The translations under genes were made by a program, and so were the position numbers. From NCBI GenBank assembly GCA_964473745.1, contig CAYYQE010000003.1, positions 22,141 to 86,140 on the forward strand: a stretch of 64,000 nucleotides of DNA, written 5' to 3'. Shown here piece after piece: positions 50,284 through 59,026 of this stretch (within the stretch, counting starts at the first letter, position 1; every line of letters starts with the position of its first letter). The notes under the pieces are model-generated. The model was not told the DNA's origin. It saw only the letters and a program-made list of their open reading frames with translations, and searched no databases. This stretch comes from JABJMC01 sp964473745 (lineage in GTDB: Bacteria; Patescibacteriota; Gracilibacteria; UBA1369; UBA12473).

Positions 50284-51735
50284 TTAGTCAGCGCCTTGAC
50301 CACCCAGAACAACCAGGATTGTGCGGGCTAGGATTTTAAGGTCGAGTAAAGGAGTCCATTTTTCAATATAATAAGTGTCGTAGCGGACTTCTTCTTCGAA
50401 ATTTAAATTAGAGCGACCATTGACCTGGGCTAGGCCGGTTATCCCGGGTTTGATGTTGAGTACGAATTTGTGGTGTTTTTCGTATTTATTGACCTCTTCG
50501 GGGAGGTGGGGGCGGGGGCCAACCAGACTCATGTTGCCGATAAGGACATTCCATAATTGAGGCAACTCATCTAGGCTGGAGCGGCGGAGGAGCCGTCCGA
50601 ATCTGGTGATTCGGGGGTCATTTTTGATTTTTACGAGGGGAGTTCCTTTGCGGTGATTTTTTTGAGCTAGATCCTTGTATCGGAGACTGTCGCTTTTAGC
50701 TCTCATGCTGCGGAATTTGTAGAATTTAAATAGTTTGCCGTGTTCGCCAACGCGTTTTACGGGGCTATCATCGTCTTTTTTGGAGAATAGGATGGGGCCG
50801 CGTGAGTCTAATTTGATAAATATCGCAATAATTAAAAAGAATGGGCTTAGTAGAATTAAAAATAGGGCTGAAAAAATAAGATCAAAAATGCGCTTATAAA
50901 CTTTTCCCCAACCGTCTAAAGGAGTCATTTTTAGAGAAATTAAAGGGAGTCCAGCGATGTTAAAGATGTCGATGTGAGTTTTGTGAATCTGTAAGACATC
51001 GGGCACAAAATGGTATTGAACATGGTGTTCGCGACAAAAATCAATGATTTTGTGGGCTTCGGCTTCAGGGAGGTCTGATTTTGTTTGAATAATTTCTTCT
51101 ATTTTGTAGCGTTTTACAATTTTTTCTAATTCGGTGATTTTTCCGAGAATGCGTAGTGGCGCATTTTTAATGGGGCGACCACTTTGAGTAAGAGCTCCTC
51201 TTAAGTGATAGGCCGGGCTGTTTTTGAGTTTTGCAACGATTCTATTAGTAAGGACGTTTTTGCCAATAAAAAGGATGCGCCGTCTGCCGATGCCATGTTT
51301 AGCTAGCCAATATTGAAAAAGTCTCATGAACGTTCTTCCCGAAGAAACAAAAATCACTACTAAAATCCAAATATAACCTAAAACCAAACGAGAAAAGAAG
51401 AATTGCCTAGTAACAAAATAATAAGCAATTATGAGCATAATCCAGGCTGACACCAGTGAAAAAACACGAATGACTTCATTGCCGATTCGTCCTGATGTTT
51501 TCATGGCATACATGTGATTAACCGCAAAAACAGCTATTAAAGATAGGGCAGCCCAACCAGCAAACTGGAGATATTCGGAAAGTGCTGGGAAATTAAGAAT
51601 ATCTACTGGAAAATGCATCCCAGGGATAAGGTCGGTGTATTGGCGCATATGATAGGCCAACAGCATGGCTAGAATGGCCATCCCAAAATCTAGGGGGATA
51701 CGCGCGATGCCAAAAATGATTTCAGATTTTTTCAT
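50284..51735 (-). CDS. polyprenyl-phosphate sugar-1-phosphate transferase (WcaJ/WbaP family)
   Basis: 483 residues. Four or five N-terminal membrane spans (about 10-130) and a CoA-binding-like central domain (GIGRRRILFIGKNVLTNRIV) precede the C-terminal bacterial sugar transferase domain: KRIFDLIFSALFLILLSPFF, KFRSMRAKSD, RRSSLDELPQLWNVLIG and MSLVGPRPHLPEE. It starts exopolysaccharide or glycan assembly by moving a sugar phosphate to undecaprenyl phosphate. GalU, which makes UDP-glucose, is encoded nearby. The specific sugar is unknown. Confidence 0.9.
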   Translation of the reverse strand: MKKSEIIFGIARIPLDFGMAILAMLLAYHMRQYTDLIPGMHFPVDILNFPALSEYLQFAGWAALSLIAVFAVNHMYAMKTSGRIGNEVIRVFSLVSAWIMLIIAYYFVTRQFFFSRLVLGYIWILVVIFVSSGRTFMRLFQYWLAKHGIGRRRILFIGKNVLTNRIVAKLKNSPAYHLRGALTQSGRPIKNAPLRILGKITELEKIVKRYKIEEIIQTKSDLPEAEAHKIIDFCREHHVQYHFVPDVLQIHKTHIDIFNIAGLPLISLKMTPLDGWGKVYKRIFDLIFSALFLILLSPFFLIIAIFIKLDSRGPILFSKKDDDSPVKRVGEHGKLFKFYKFRSMRAKSDSLRYKDLAQKNHRKGTPLVKIKNDPRITRFGRLLRRSSLDELPQLWNVLIGNMSLVGPRPHLPEEVNKYEKHHKFVLNIKPGITGLAQVNGRSNLNFEEEVRYDTYYIEKWTPLLDLKILARTILVVLGGQGAD

Positions 51736-51765
51736 CGGGTTCTATTGTAAAGGTGTAGCCCAAAA

Positions 51766-52168
51766 AAGAAAACCCATCATAAGCCGAGTTTTGTCGAGGT
51801 GATCATCGATCTAGGATTGCCATTACTGACAATCTCAAGCGGTGAGTAGTTTGGCCCGTGACATTACGGGGGGTCCAAACTGCCAGTCTCACCTTGCAGC
51901 AGGTAGGGTTTACCGACCATCCTGAATCACTCCAGGGGTCCCGTTCTTTGGCTCGTCTTAGCCGCGCGGCTCTAGACGAACGTCCAGTCTGGGCGTTGCA
52001 CATCCAGAATCTAAAAGATTCTTTCTTACGTCTCTGTGGCACTGTCCCTACAAACATTTTTTGGGATGTTGCGATCGCTGTTAGCGATTACCATAATGTC
52101 AAGCTGCTCGGACTTTCCTCCCTTAATGGCGAACCAAAAAGGGCGATCACTCCAGGTTTTCTAATTGG
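51766..52168 (-). ncRNA. rnpB: RNase P RNA (bacterial type A)
   Basis: On the minus strand the 5' conserved P4 region GGGAGGAAAGTCCGAGC and the 3' P4 partner with ACAAAACTCGGCTTATGATG are unmistakable. The middle GGTAAACCCTACCTGCTGC, followed by AAGGTGAGAC, matches the conserved GGTAAACCC-type core. The ends pair as helix P1 (GAAAACC at 52161-52155 with GGTTTTC at 51774-51768), followed by TTTTTT, which acts as the terminator. Length is about 395-400 nt. It lies alone between the sugar transferase and TPR genes behind its own promoter. Its partner protein rnpA is at 25965. Confidence 0.95.
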
Positions 52169-52174
52169 GAGGAT

Positions 52175-52203
52175 ATTATAAAAGACCTGCATTTTTAGTG
52201 CAA
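52175..52203 (-). promoter_or_regulatory. rnpB promoter TTGCAC-17-TATAAT
   Basis: Minus strand: TTGCAC (52203-52198), 17-bp spacer, TATAAT (52180-52175), placing the transcription start near 52168. Confidence 0.8.
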
Positions 52204-52237
52204 GTCAAGTTTCGGGGTGGGCTGGGGTAACGGGCCT

Positions 52238-52834
52238 TTATTTTTGTTTGGATTTTTTGATTTTGGTGTATTCCTTTTCAAAAAAGAGAGCAGTTTCTAG
52301 GCACTCTTTAGCTTTTTGATTGTTGGGGTCAATGGCCAGTGCGTGTCTTAATAGGTTGACGCTACGTCCAAAGTTGCGGTCATTCATATAACAGACAGCT
52401 AAGTCACACATGACCAAAACATCTTCTGGAGACATAGTTAACGCTCTTTCTAGTAGAATGATCCCTTTTTTGCGTTGTCCAAAGTGAAAAATAGACCATC
52501 CTAAGCAACGTAGAATTTCGGGATGATTAGCCTGAAATTCATCAGCTTTTTCTAGGTACCCTACTGATTTTTTCCAGTTTCCTAAGGCGGAATGGGTAAA
52601 TCCTAAAAGATAATTAGCATTAGCACTGTCGGGGTCAATATTAATAGCGCGTTCAAGAGCTTTTTTGGCTTTGCTGTATTCGCGTAGACTTAAATAGTTA
52701 TCTCCCAATTCTTCAAAAGCCTCTAAACAGTTTAGATCGTGATGGAGGATTGTATTGCAAATTTTGATTGCTTCCTCATGATTCCCTTCTAACTTTTGTT
52801 TGTCGGCTTCGAGGATAAGGGATTGATAGTCCAT
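52238..52834 (-). CDS. tetratricopeptide-repeat protein
   Basis: 198 residues made of about five TPR units (NCLEAFEELGDNYLSLREYS, DSANANYLLGFTHSALGNWK, HPEILRCLGWSIFHFGQRKK, DVLVMCDLAVCYMNDRNFG). A Lys-rich C terminus (YTKIKKSKQK) follows. No signal peptide. TPR proteins are protein-protein adaptors; the partner is unknown. It has its own promoter, and rnpB lies downstream on the same strand. Confidence 0.85.
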   Translation of the reverse strand: MDYQSLILEADKQKLEGNHEEAIKICNTILHHDLNCLEAFEELGDNYLSLREYSKAKKALERAINIDPDSANANYLLGFTHSALGNWKKSVGYLEKADEFQANHPEILRCLGWSIFHFGQRKKGIILLERALTMSPEDVLVMCDLAVCYMNDRNFGRSVNLLRHALAIDPNNQKAKECLETALFFEKEYTKIKKSKQK

Positions 52835-52878
52835 TTAAATAGTTTTTATTTTTGTGTGCTTTTTTATTTGATCAAACT

Positions 52879-52907
52879 AGTTTACCAAATTTTCAAAAGA
52901 AAATCAA
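52879..52907 (-). promoter_or_regulatory. TPR gene promoter TTGATT-17-TAAACT
   Basis: Minus strand: TTGATT (52907-52902), 17-bp spacer, TAAACT (52884-52879), 44 bases before the ATG at 52834. Confidence 0.55.
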
Positions 52908-52970
52908 CCCTATAACAGGTTATAATTAAAAAGGCAGTTCTGCTCTAGGGTAAGCCAAAAAGCTTTGTTT

Positions 52971-53849
52971 TTAGGTGGATTTGAACCCGTTTTTGTGTAG
53001 ATATTCTTCTACGCGTGGGCCTAAATCCGGTCGTTTTAAGGCCCAATTAATGGTTGCCTTAATTAAACCAAGTTTGGTTCCGCAGTCGTAACGATCTCCT
53101 TCAATTTCGTAACCGTAGATAGGTTGTTTATTAATAAGAGAGCGAAAACCATCAATAAGTCGAATTTCACCGTCTTTGGTACCGGATTCTGTTTTTTCTA
53201 GTTCAGTGAAGATTTCTGGGGTGCAAATATATTTTCCGATAATTCCTAGATCTGATGGAGCGTCTTTGGGATCTGGTTTTTCAACGAGACTGTCTACTTC
53301 TATTTGGCGTCCATTTTGGGATTTAGGCTTTACCATTCCATATTTTTTACTGTCTTTACGGAGGATTTTTTCGAGTCCAATAACGCAGCTTTCGGTTTTT
53401 TCGTAAATATTAATAAGTTGCTGTATAGCTGGAGTTTCGCTGTCTACAATGTCATCTCCAAATAAGACGGCAAAAGGTTCGTTGCCGATTACTTCTTTGG
53501 CGCAGAGAATGGCGTGTCCGTCACCAAGCGGCTGTGGTTGGCGTACATAAATGAACTTGGCGAGGTTTGAAACAGCCCGAACTTCTTTTAAAAGATTGTT
53601 TTTGCCTTTTTCAACTAAGTTGTATTCTAATTCGAATGAATAATCGAAATGGTCTTCGATGGCGCGTTTTCCGCGACCAGTAACAATAATGATTTCTTCG
53701 ATTCCAGCGGCAACAGCTTCTTCGACTAAGTATTGAATTACGGGTTTGTCCACAACTGGCAGCATTTCCTTTGGTTGAGCTTTGGTTACGGGAAGAAAAC
53801 GGGTCCCAAACCCAGCAGCAGGGAAAACAGCTTTACGAATTTTGGACAT
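52971..53849 (-). CDS. galU: UTP-glucose-1-phosphate uridylyltransferase
   Basis: 292 residues. The nucleotidyltransferase start VFPAAGFGTRFLPVTKAQPK is followed by EMLPVVDKPVIQYLVEEAV and LGDGHAILCAKEVI, and later by LVEKPDPKDAPSDLGIIGKY. It makes UDP-glucose for glycan and lipid assembly, consistent with the nearby sugar-phosphate transferase. It is 12 bp after the hsp20 gene on the same strand. Confidence 0.96.
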   Translation of the reverse strand: MSKIRKAVFPAAGFGTRFLPVTKAQPKEMLPVVDKPVIQYLVEEAVAAGIEEIIIVTGRGKRAIEDHFDYSFELEYNLVEKGKNNLLKEVRAVSNLAKFIYVRQPQPLGDGHAILCAKEVIGNEPFAVLFGDDIVDSETPAIQQLINIYEKTESCVIGLEKILRKDSKKYGMVKPKSQNGRQIEVDSLVEKPDPKDAPSDLGIIGKYICTPEIFTELEKTESGTKDGEIRLIDGFRSLINKQPIYGYEIEGDRYDCGTKLGLIKATINWALKRPDLGPRVEEYLHKNGFKST

Positions 53850-53861
53850 ATTTGAGGTTCT

Positions 53862-54332
53862 TTAGGATTCTTCGATTTTTATAATTCGCGTTCGAACACG
53901 TTCAGTTTTGGGAATACGGATTCTAAGGACATTGTTTTTAAAACTAGCATCGACATTGTTAGTGTCCACAGCGGCGGGGAGTACGATGGAACGGGAGAAA
54001 TTTCCCCAAAAACACTCTTCTATATAAAAGTCTTCGTTTTTGATCTTGTCGGCGGTGGGCATTTTGCGGCGCCCTTTAATAGTAATGACATCGTCAGTGA
54101 TTGAAATACTGACTTCTTCGGAACTTGAACCGGCGATTGGCGCAATAATCACAATGTCATTTTCAGTTTGATAAACGTCTACGGAAAGTTGGCCTTCTTG
54201 TTCGGCAACAAAGTCTGGGGGAGCTTTTTTGACTTTTGGGACAGGATGATCGTGACGAGACTTAGCTCCAGTGGTTTTGCGACCAGCTTTTTTTGAGGCC
54301 TTGGTTATTTGTCCGATGCCAATGGGTTTCAT
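53862..54332 (-). CDS. Hsp20/alpha-crystallin family small heat-shock protein
   Basis: 156 residues. A Lys-rich N-terminal arm (about 1-45) precedes the alpha-crystallin domain (about 50-145: LSVDVYQTENDIVIIAPIAG, DVITIKGRRKMP, FWGNFSRSIVLPAAVDTNNV). The typical IxI-type tail is present as LRIRIPKTE. Such proteins hold unfolded proteins. The ATG overlaps the ftsH stop (ATGA), linking chaperone and quality-control protease in one operon. Confidence 0.92.
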   Translation of the reverse strand: MKPIGIGQITKASKKAGRKTTGAKSRHDHPVPKVKKAPPDFVAEQEGQLSVDVYQTENDIVIIAPIAGSSSEEVSISITDDVITIKGRRKMPTADKIKNEDFYIEECFWGNFSRSIVLPAAVDTNNVDASFKNNVLRIRIPKTERVRTRIIKIEES

Positions 54333-56233
54333 TTTTTAGAGGTTATGGCTTTGATCTCACTTTTTTTCCAGGTTTTTTTAGGAAGGAGATTTAGGAATTC
54401 TTTTTGAGTTAAGGTTTCTTTTTTAATGAGGGCGGCTGAGATTTTGTGTAAGTCCTTAAGATGCTTTTTAAGAAGTTTTTTAGAAGTCTCGTAACCTTCT
54501 TTTACTATTTTTTCTACCTCGCCGTCAATCTCCGCAGCCATTTTTTCGGAGAAATTTCTTACTCGTCCAAAGTCGCGGCCTAAAAATACCTCTTGATTAG
54601 CCTCGCCGTAAATAATTGGTCCCAGGGAACTCATGCCAAACTCAGTGACCATTTTGCGGGATAGTTTAGAGGCTCGTTCTAAGTCGTTGCTAGCACCGGT
54701 AGTCATTTCACCAAAGATAAGTTCTTCGGCCACATAGCCACCCATAAGGGACACGATTTCATCCATAAATTTAGAACGACTAGAAAGATGCTTGTCCTCT
54801 TCAGGCAAGAACCAAGTTACGCCCAGGGCCATGCCGCGGGAGACAATAGAAATTTTGTGTACAGGATCGCATTTAGGGGAATAGTGACCAGCAAGAGCGT
54901 GGCCTACTTCGTGGTAAGCAGTGATTTTTCGTTCTTCTTTGCTCATGGCGCGGGACTTGCGTTCCGGCCCCATGACAACTTTTTCAATGGAGCTTTCAAT
55001 GTGTTTTTGAGTAACCTTTTTTTGATTTAGTTTTGCCGCTAAAATAGCAGCTTCGTTAAGTAGGTTTTCGAGATCAGCCCCAGAAAACCCTGGAGTTTGT
55101 TGGGCGATTTTTTTGAGATTAACCGCTTTGGTAAGTGGTTTATTTATGGAATGGACTTTTAGAATTGCTTCGCGAGCTTTTAAGTCTGGGCGATCCACGA
55201 TTACGCGCCGGTCAAATCTTCCCGGACGGAGTAAGGCGGGGTCAAGTACATCAGGCCGGTTTGTGGCGGCCATGACAATCACATTAGTATCTTGTTCAAA
55301 GCCATCCATCTCGGTGAGAATTTGATTAAGCGTTTGTTCACGCTCGTCATGGCCGCCACCGAGTCCAGCGCCGCGTTGGCGCCCCACGGCATCAATTTCA
55401 TCAATAAAAATAATGCAAGGTGCATTGCGTTTTGCTCGTTTAAACAAATCGCGCACACGACTCGCACCCACCCCCACAAACATTTCTACAAATTCCGAAC
55501 CAGAGATATTAAAGAACGGCACATCAGCCTCACCCGAGACAGCGCGCGCTAGCAAAGTTTTTCCACATCCCGGCGGCCCAATCAAAACCACACCCCGCGG
55601 AATTTTGGCCCCCATTTTAGTGTATTTTTTGGGAGTTTTTAGAAAATCCACAATCTCCGATAGTTCTTCTTTGGCTTCCACGGCTCCGGCCACATCTTTA
55701 AATTTAGTTTTATTCTTTTTGCCATCATTGGAACGAGCCTTACTTTTACCAAAAGACATAGCCTGACTATTTGATGATTGCGCTTGTCGCATCATAAACA
55801 AGAAAAATCCAATAATAATGGCAAAGGGAACTAATCCAATCAGCACATCCCGCCAAAAATTAGAAGCTTGTAAATCAATAATTTCGACTTCTACTTCGGC
55901 TAAAACCGTGGGCGGAACATCAACCAAAAGTTCATTAACATTCGCGCTACTCTCCTTAATAGTATAGAACTCAAACTCATCTTCGACCGTGATTTCACTA
56001 TCTTCAGTAAAAGAAATCTTATTTCCAGCAACTTGAATTTTGTAAACTTCTCCGGCCTCTACACTATCCACAAATTCACTTAGCGGCACTTTTTCTATAT
56101 TGTTTTCGACTGGATTGAACATGAAATACAGCGTGGTGAGTAATAACGCTGAAATAATAAGGTATAGAAAATTGTTGCTTTTTGGGCGTTGCGGTAATTT
56201 ACGGACCGGCGGTTTCTCAGGGAGGTTTGGCAT
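54329..56233 (-). CDS. ftsH: FtsH membrane-bound ATP-dependent zinc metalloprotease
   Basis: 634 residues. Two membrane spans (about 21-39 and 130-150) flank a short external domain. The AAA ATPase domain has Walker A GVVLIGPPGCGKTLLARA and the second region of homology ATNRPDVLDPALLRPGRFDR. The protease domain has the HEXXH site in TAYHEVGHALAGHY. It degrades membrane and regulatory proteins. tilS lies upstream on the same strand, the common tilS-ftsH order. Confidence 0.97.
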   Translation of the reverse strand: MPNLPEKPPVRKLPQRPKSNNFLYLIISALLLTTLYFMFNPVENNIEKVPLSEFVDSVEAGEVYKIQVAGNKISFTEDSEITVEDEFEFYTIKESSANVNELLVDVPPTVLAEVEVEIIDLQASNFWRDVLIGLVPFAIIIGFFLFMMRQAQSSNSQAMSFGKSKARSNDGKKNKTKFKDVAGAVEAKEELSEIVDFLKTPKKYTKMGAKIPRGVVLIGPPGCGKTLLARAVSGEADVPFFNISGSEFVEMFVGVGASRVRDLFKRAKRNAPCIIFIDEIDAVGRQRGAGLGGGHDEREQTLNQILTEMDGFEQDTNVIVMAATNRPDVLDPALLRPGRFDRRVIVDRPDLKAREAILKVHSINKPLTKAVNLKKIAQQTPGFSGADLENLLNEAAILAAKLNQKKVTQKHIESSIEKVVMGPERKSRAMSKEERKITAYHEVGHALAGHYSPKCDPVHKISIVSRGMALGVTWFLPEEDKHLSSRSKFMDEIVSLMGGYVAEELIFGEMTTGASNDLERASKLSRKMVTEFGMSSLGPIIYGEANQEVFLGRDFGRVRNFSEKMAAEIDGEVEKIVKEGYETSKKLLKKHLKDLHKISAALIKKETLTQKEFLNLLPKKTWKKSEIKAITSKK

Positions 56234-56291
56234 GTCTTTAATAAGGTTTAAATTTTAGCGTAATGATTGTACCGCAAGAAGGGGAGGTTGG

Positions 56292-57485
56292 CTATGTCTT
56301 AAAGTTTTCATCCACACGCTTCCCAACTGCCACAATTTCCCCATTTTTTGTCGTAAAAATTGGGATTTGCGCGCGTTGTTGTCGTGGGATTTTGGCGTCC
56401 GTAAAATAATCTTGGACTTTTTTAGTCCCTTTCATGCCGGATGGTTGAAAGCGATCGCCGGGTTGCCAAGTGCGTTTTTTTAGGATTCCGCCGGGAAGGC
56501 GGTCAAAGGCAATGGGGAGAGTTTTCGGGTCGATTGTGGGGCCGGGTTGGTGTGTGGATTGGGGTGTGTGGCCGAATTTTACTTGGCCGTATTCAATGCG
56601 GATAGTTAGTTGTGGGCCAAATTGTTTTTGTTTGCCCGTAATGTTGCGCTTAATCAGTGTGATGACTTCTTGAATGTTTTTGCGTGAAAGGCCTGCGGTG
56701 CTGCCGTAAGTTTGTTCGTAAAGATGGGCGAGAAGGAAGGATTGGAATTTAGGATCTTCGCGCAAGAATTCGTTGGTGGGGATTTCGGCGCAATTATCTG
56801 CGCCGGGCGTGGTGTGTGCGCCGTGCGCGTCCCACCATTTTTTAGCGCGATCGGAAAGCTCGTCATATTCGGTTAGTGCTTTTTTGCGATTTTTTTGGAA
56901 TTTTTCGAGCAAGTTGGGATTTTTTTTGAGTAATTCGGGGATTAGTTCTAGCCGAACCCAATTGCGGAGATAATCAGTGTTTTGGTTAGAAGAGTCTTCG
57001 CAATGGGGGATGTTGTTGTCGTTTAAGTAGGTGAGGATTTCGGTGCGTGTTACATCGAGGAGCGGCCGCCGAAGGGCCCCGTTTTTGGCGCGCATCCCGA
57101 TTCGGCCGCGCAAGTGGCACCCCCGCATTTTGTTCATTAGTACGGTTTCCAAATTGTCGTTTAAATGGTGAGCCAGCAGAATTTCATCCGCGTCATATTT
57201 GACTCGCACTTTTTCAAAAAATTCATAACGCAAAATTCGGCCAGCTTCTTCAAGTGATTTTTTATGAGTTTGAGCATAGGCGGCCACATCTGCTGTGTCG
57301 ACTTCGACTACAAGATCGTGCTTGGCCGCCAATTCCCGCACAAAAACCTCATCTTTATCGCTTTCTTTTTTGCGAAGCTGATGATTGAAATGTGCCAGCA
57401 CAGGCTTCCTACCCTCTTCAAGTAATTTATGAAGCAGATAAACAGAGTCCGTACCGCCGGAAATGGCTAGAATAAGCGTTTTCAT
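56292..57485 (-). CDS. tilS: tRNA(Ile)-lysidine synthase
   Basis: 397 residues. The PP-loop SGGTDS is in LILAISGGTDSVYLLHKLL. HLNDNLETVLMNKMRG and LRRPLLDVTRTEILTYL are family blocks. The C-terminal TilS domain includes RTWQPGDRFQPSGMKGTKKV and the PIFTTKNGEIVAVGKRVD end. It modifies the wobble C of tRNA-Ile(CAU) to lysidine, allowing AUA decoding, and is essential in most bacteria. It starts 3 bp after the RNHCP gene. Confidence 0.95.
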   Translation of the reverse strand: MKTLILAISGGTDSVYLLHKLLEEGRKPVLAHFNHQLRKKESDKDEVFVRELAAKHDLVVEVDTADVAAYAQTHKKSLEEAGRILRYEFFEKVRVKYDADEILLAHHLNDNLETVLMNKMRGCHLRGRIGMRAKNGALRRPLLDVTRTEILTYLNDNNIPHCEDSSNQNTDYLRNWVRLELIPELLKKNPNLLEKFQKNRKKALTEYDELSDRAKKWWDAHGAHTTPGADNCAEIPTNEFLREDPKFQSFLLAHLYEQTYGSTAGLSRKNIQEVITLIKRNITGKQKQFGPQLTIRIEYGQVKFGHTPQSTHQPGPTIDPKTLPIAFDRLPGGILKKRTWQPGDRFQPSGMKGTKKVQDYFTDAKIPRQQRAQIPIFTTKNGEIVAVGKRVDENFKT

Positions 57486-57488
57486 GGC

Positions 57489-57797
57489 TCAAGTGTTGCA
57501 CAATTTTTCAAAATCGTCATCTTCGGCCAACATATTTTTAATTTCTTTGTTGCATTTTTTGCAGCAATGTACGACATCAAACCCCAAATATCCTTTTCGA
57601 CTCCCTTTTTCAAGGCGTAACGGCTCCATCAACCCACCACATTTACTCTGGCGATCACCAGGGGTTTCGTCATCTACATGTTTAGAGAAAAGACACTTTG
57701 GACAGTGATTGCGACAGCCGCGGCCTAACGGCGCCACCTCGGCCCCACATTTTTCGCACGTAAACGCCTCATCTCGATGAATAAAGTTAGTTCTCAA
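57489..57797 (-). CDS. RNHCP-domain zinc-ribbon protein
   Basis: 102 residues from a TTG start. The signature GCRNHCPKCLFSKHVDD defines the RNHCP domain, with a preceding zinc knuckle FTCEKCGAEVAPLGRG and a C-terminal CCKKC pair. Such domains are small zinc-binding modules of unknown function, often near translation genes. It is the first gene of the tilS-ftsH-hsp20-galU run and divergent from the pilus operon. Confidence 0.85.
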   Translation of the reverse strand: MRTNFIHRDEAFTCEKCGAEVAPLGRGCRNHCPKCLFSKHVDDETPGDRQSKCGGLMEPLRLEKGSRKGYLGFDVVHCCKKCNKEIKNMLAEDDDFEKLCNT

Positions 57798-57884
57798 GGT
57801 TATATTTAAGATATTAATATGTTGGGATTCTATAATAAATTTGTGTTTATTACTAATGGTTGTTCTTTATCGAGGCTCCCAGGG

Positions 57885-57913
57885 TTGCCCTTTCCTGTAA
57901 ATTAAGGTATAAT
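57885..57913 (+). promoter_or_regulatory. type IV pilus operon promoter TTGCCC-17-TATAAT
   Basis: TTGCCC (57885-57890), 17-bp spacer, TATAAT (57908-57913), 30 bases before the ATG at 57944. Confidence 0.75.
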
Positions 57914-57943
57914 AACAAGAATAGTCTTTAATAAATACTTTAT

Positions 57944-58474
57944 ATGGAACCTATGGATTCGGACAGGCCAGCGGTTCATCAAGAACTCCCTTCAGGCAAT
58001 CTTAATTTTATTCATTTGATTGCCGGCGTCCTATTAGTTGGAGTAGTCCTGTTAACAAGTTGGGCTTATTTTCAAAAATACAACCTTAACAAAGCTCTGG
58101 CTACCACGGAAATTGATCTCGAAGAGGTCCAAGATGCGCTTGATGAAAAGTCTGAGCAAAAACTGGATAGCGTTGTAATAGCGCAAAATACAATTGCTTC
58201 TGTTGAAGAGTCTGAAATTGTATGGTCCGAGGCTCTTACTCGGCTTTTAAAAATTACTCCAATAGATGTTTTTTATCGTTCTTACTCCGCATCCATGGAT
58301 GGTCAGATGTCGGTGAGTGTTTTGACTGATACTTATGATTCAGCGGCTCAACTGATTTCTGTTTTGGATGATGATAATACTTTTGGAGAAGTGTTTGTTT
58401 CTTCTCTTAACCAAGGCTCAGCTGATACAGGTTTCGATATTGTGAGTTTTGGAATTACGTTTTCTGTCCAATAA
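57944..58474 (+). CDS. PilN-like pilus assembly protein
   Basis: 176 residues: a short N-terminal tail, one membrane span (about 22-43), a coiled coil (about 45-85) and a C-terminal alpha/beta domain (VDVFYRSYS-type start, ISVLDDDNTFGEVFV). PilN has this layout and forms the inner-membrane alignment complex with PilO and PilM. No PilM or PilB gene is visible here, so the call rests on topology and on position before a PilO-like and a PilC gene. Confidence 0.65.
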   Translation: MEPMDSDRPAVHQELPSGNLNFIHLIAGVLLVGVVLLTSWAYFQKYNLNKALATTEIDLEEVQDALDEKSEQKLDSVVIAQNTIASVEESEIVWSEALTRLLKITPIDVFYRSYSASMDGQMSVSVLTDTYDSAAQLISVLDDDNTFGEVFVSSLNQGSADTGFDIVSFGITFSVQ

Positions 58475-58484
58475 CCCTTTTAAA

Positions 58485-59021
58485 ATGGCTCAACGAAATA
58501 CAACCTCTACACTTATTGCCGGGGTTTTATTAATTCTTACTTTGGTGGTTGGATTATTTGTCTGGAAACCAGCGCGGGATGATGCCAAGTCTCTGGGAAC
58601 AGATTTAATTGAGGCGCAATCTAGTTTGCAGCAATTAGAAAAAGAATTAGCGGATTTGCTGGTTTTAGAACAAGATCTCCCGGTTGCGGAAAGTGAAAGG
58701 GAAAGTATTTTGGAATCAGTGCCCATTGGCCTTAATCAGGATGAATTAGTTCGTAATTTAGATGATATTGCCGCTGACGCTGATGTTTCTTTAAATTCAA
58801 TGACTTTTTCTAAGCAAAATGTGGAAGGCTCAACCGCTGATGTGATTTCAGTTGTTTGTAATTTATCTGGTGATTATGAAGATTTAGGTCGTCTTTTGGA
58901 ATCGTTTGAAAATAATGATCGCCTTTTTAAGGTCGTTTCGATTGGGGTCCAATTAGGAGATGTAACCGAGGATGGGCAACAGATGACTTTTAGTGTAACG
59001 CTAGAAGCTTATTATCAATAA
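58485..59021 (+). CDS. PilO-like pilus assembly protein
   Basis: 178 residues from ATG 58485, which lies after the previous stop (58474); an alternative upstream GTG/TTG would overlap it. One membrane span (about 9-29), a coiled coil (about 35-65), then a PilO-type C-terminal domain (ESVPIGLNQDELVRNLDDIA, LSGDYEDLGRLLESFENNDR). It pairs with the PilN-like protein. It is separated from pilC by 5 bp. Confidence 0.7.
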   Translation: MAQRNTTSTLIAGVLLILTLVVGLFVWKPARDDAKSLGTDLIEAQSSLQQLEKELADLLVLEQDLPVAESERESILESVPIGLNQDELVRNLDDIAADADVSLNSMTFSKQNVEGSTADVISVVCNLSGDYEDLGRLLESFENNDRLFKVVSIGVQLGDVTEDGQQMTFSVTLEAYYQ

Positions 59022-59026
59022 TTTTT

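Noticed and set aside
51858..52181. 107-codon plus-strand frame in the rnpB region
   Set aside because: It lies antisense to the conserved RNase P RNA core, which fully explains the sequence.
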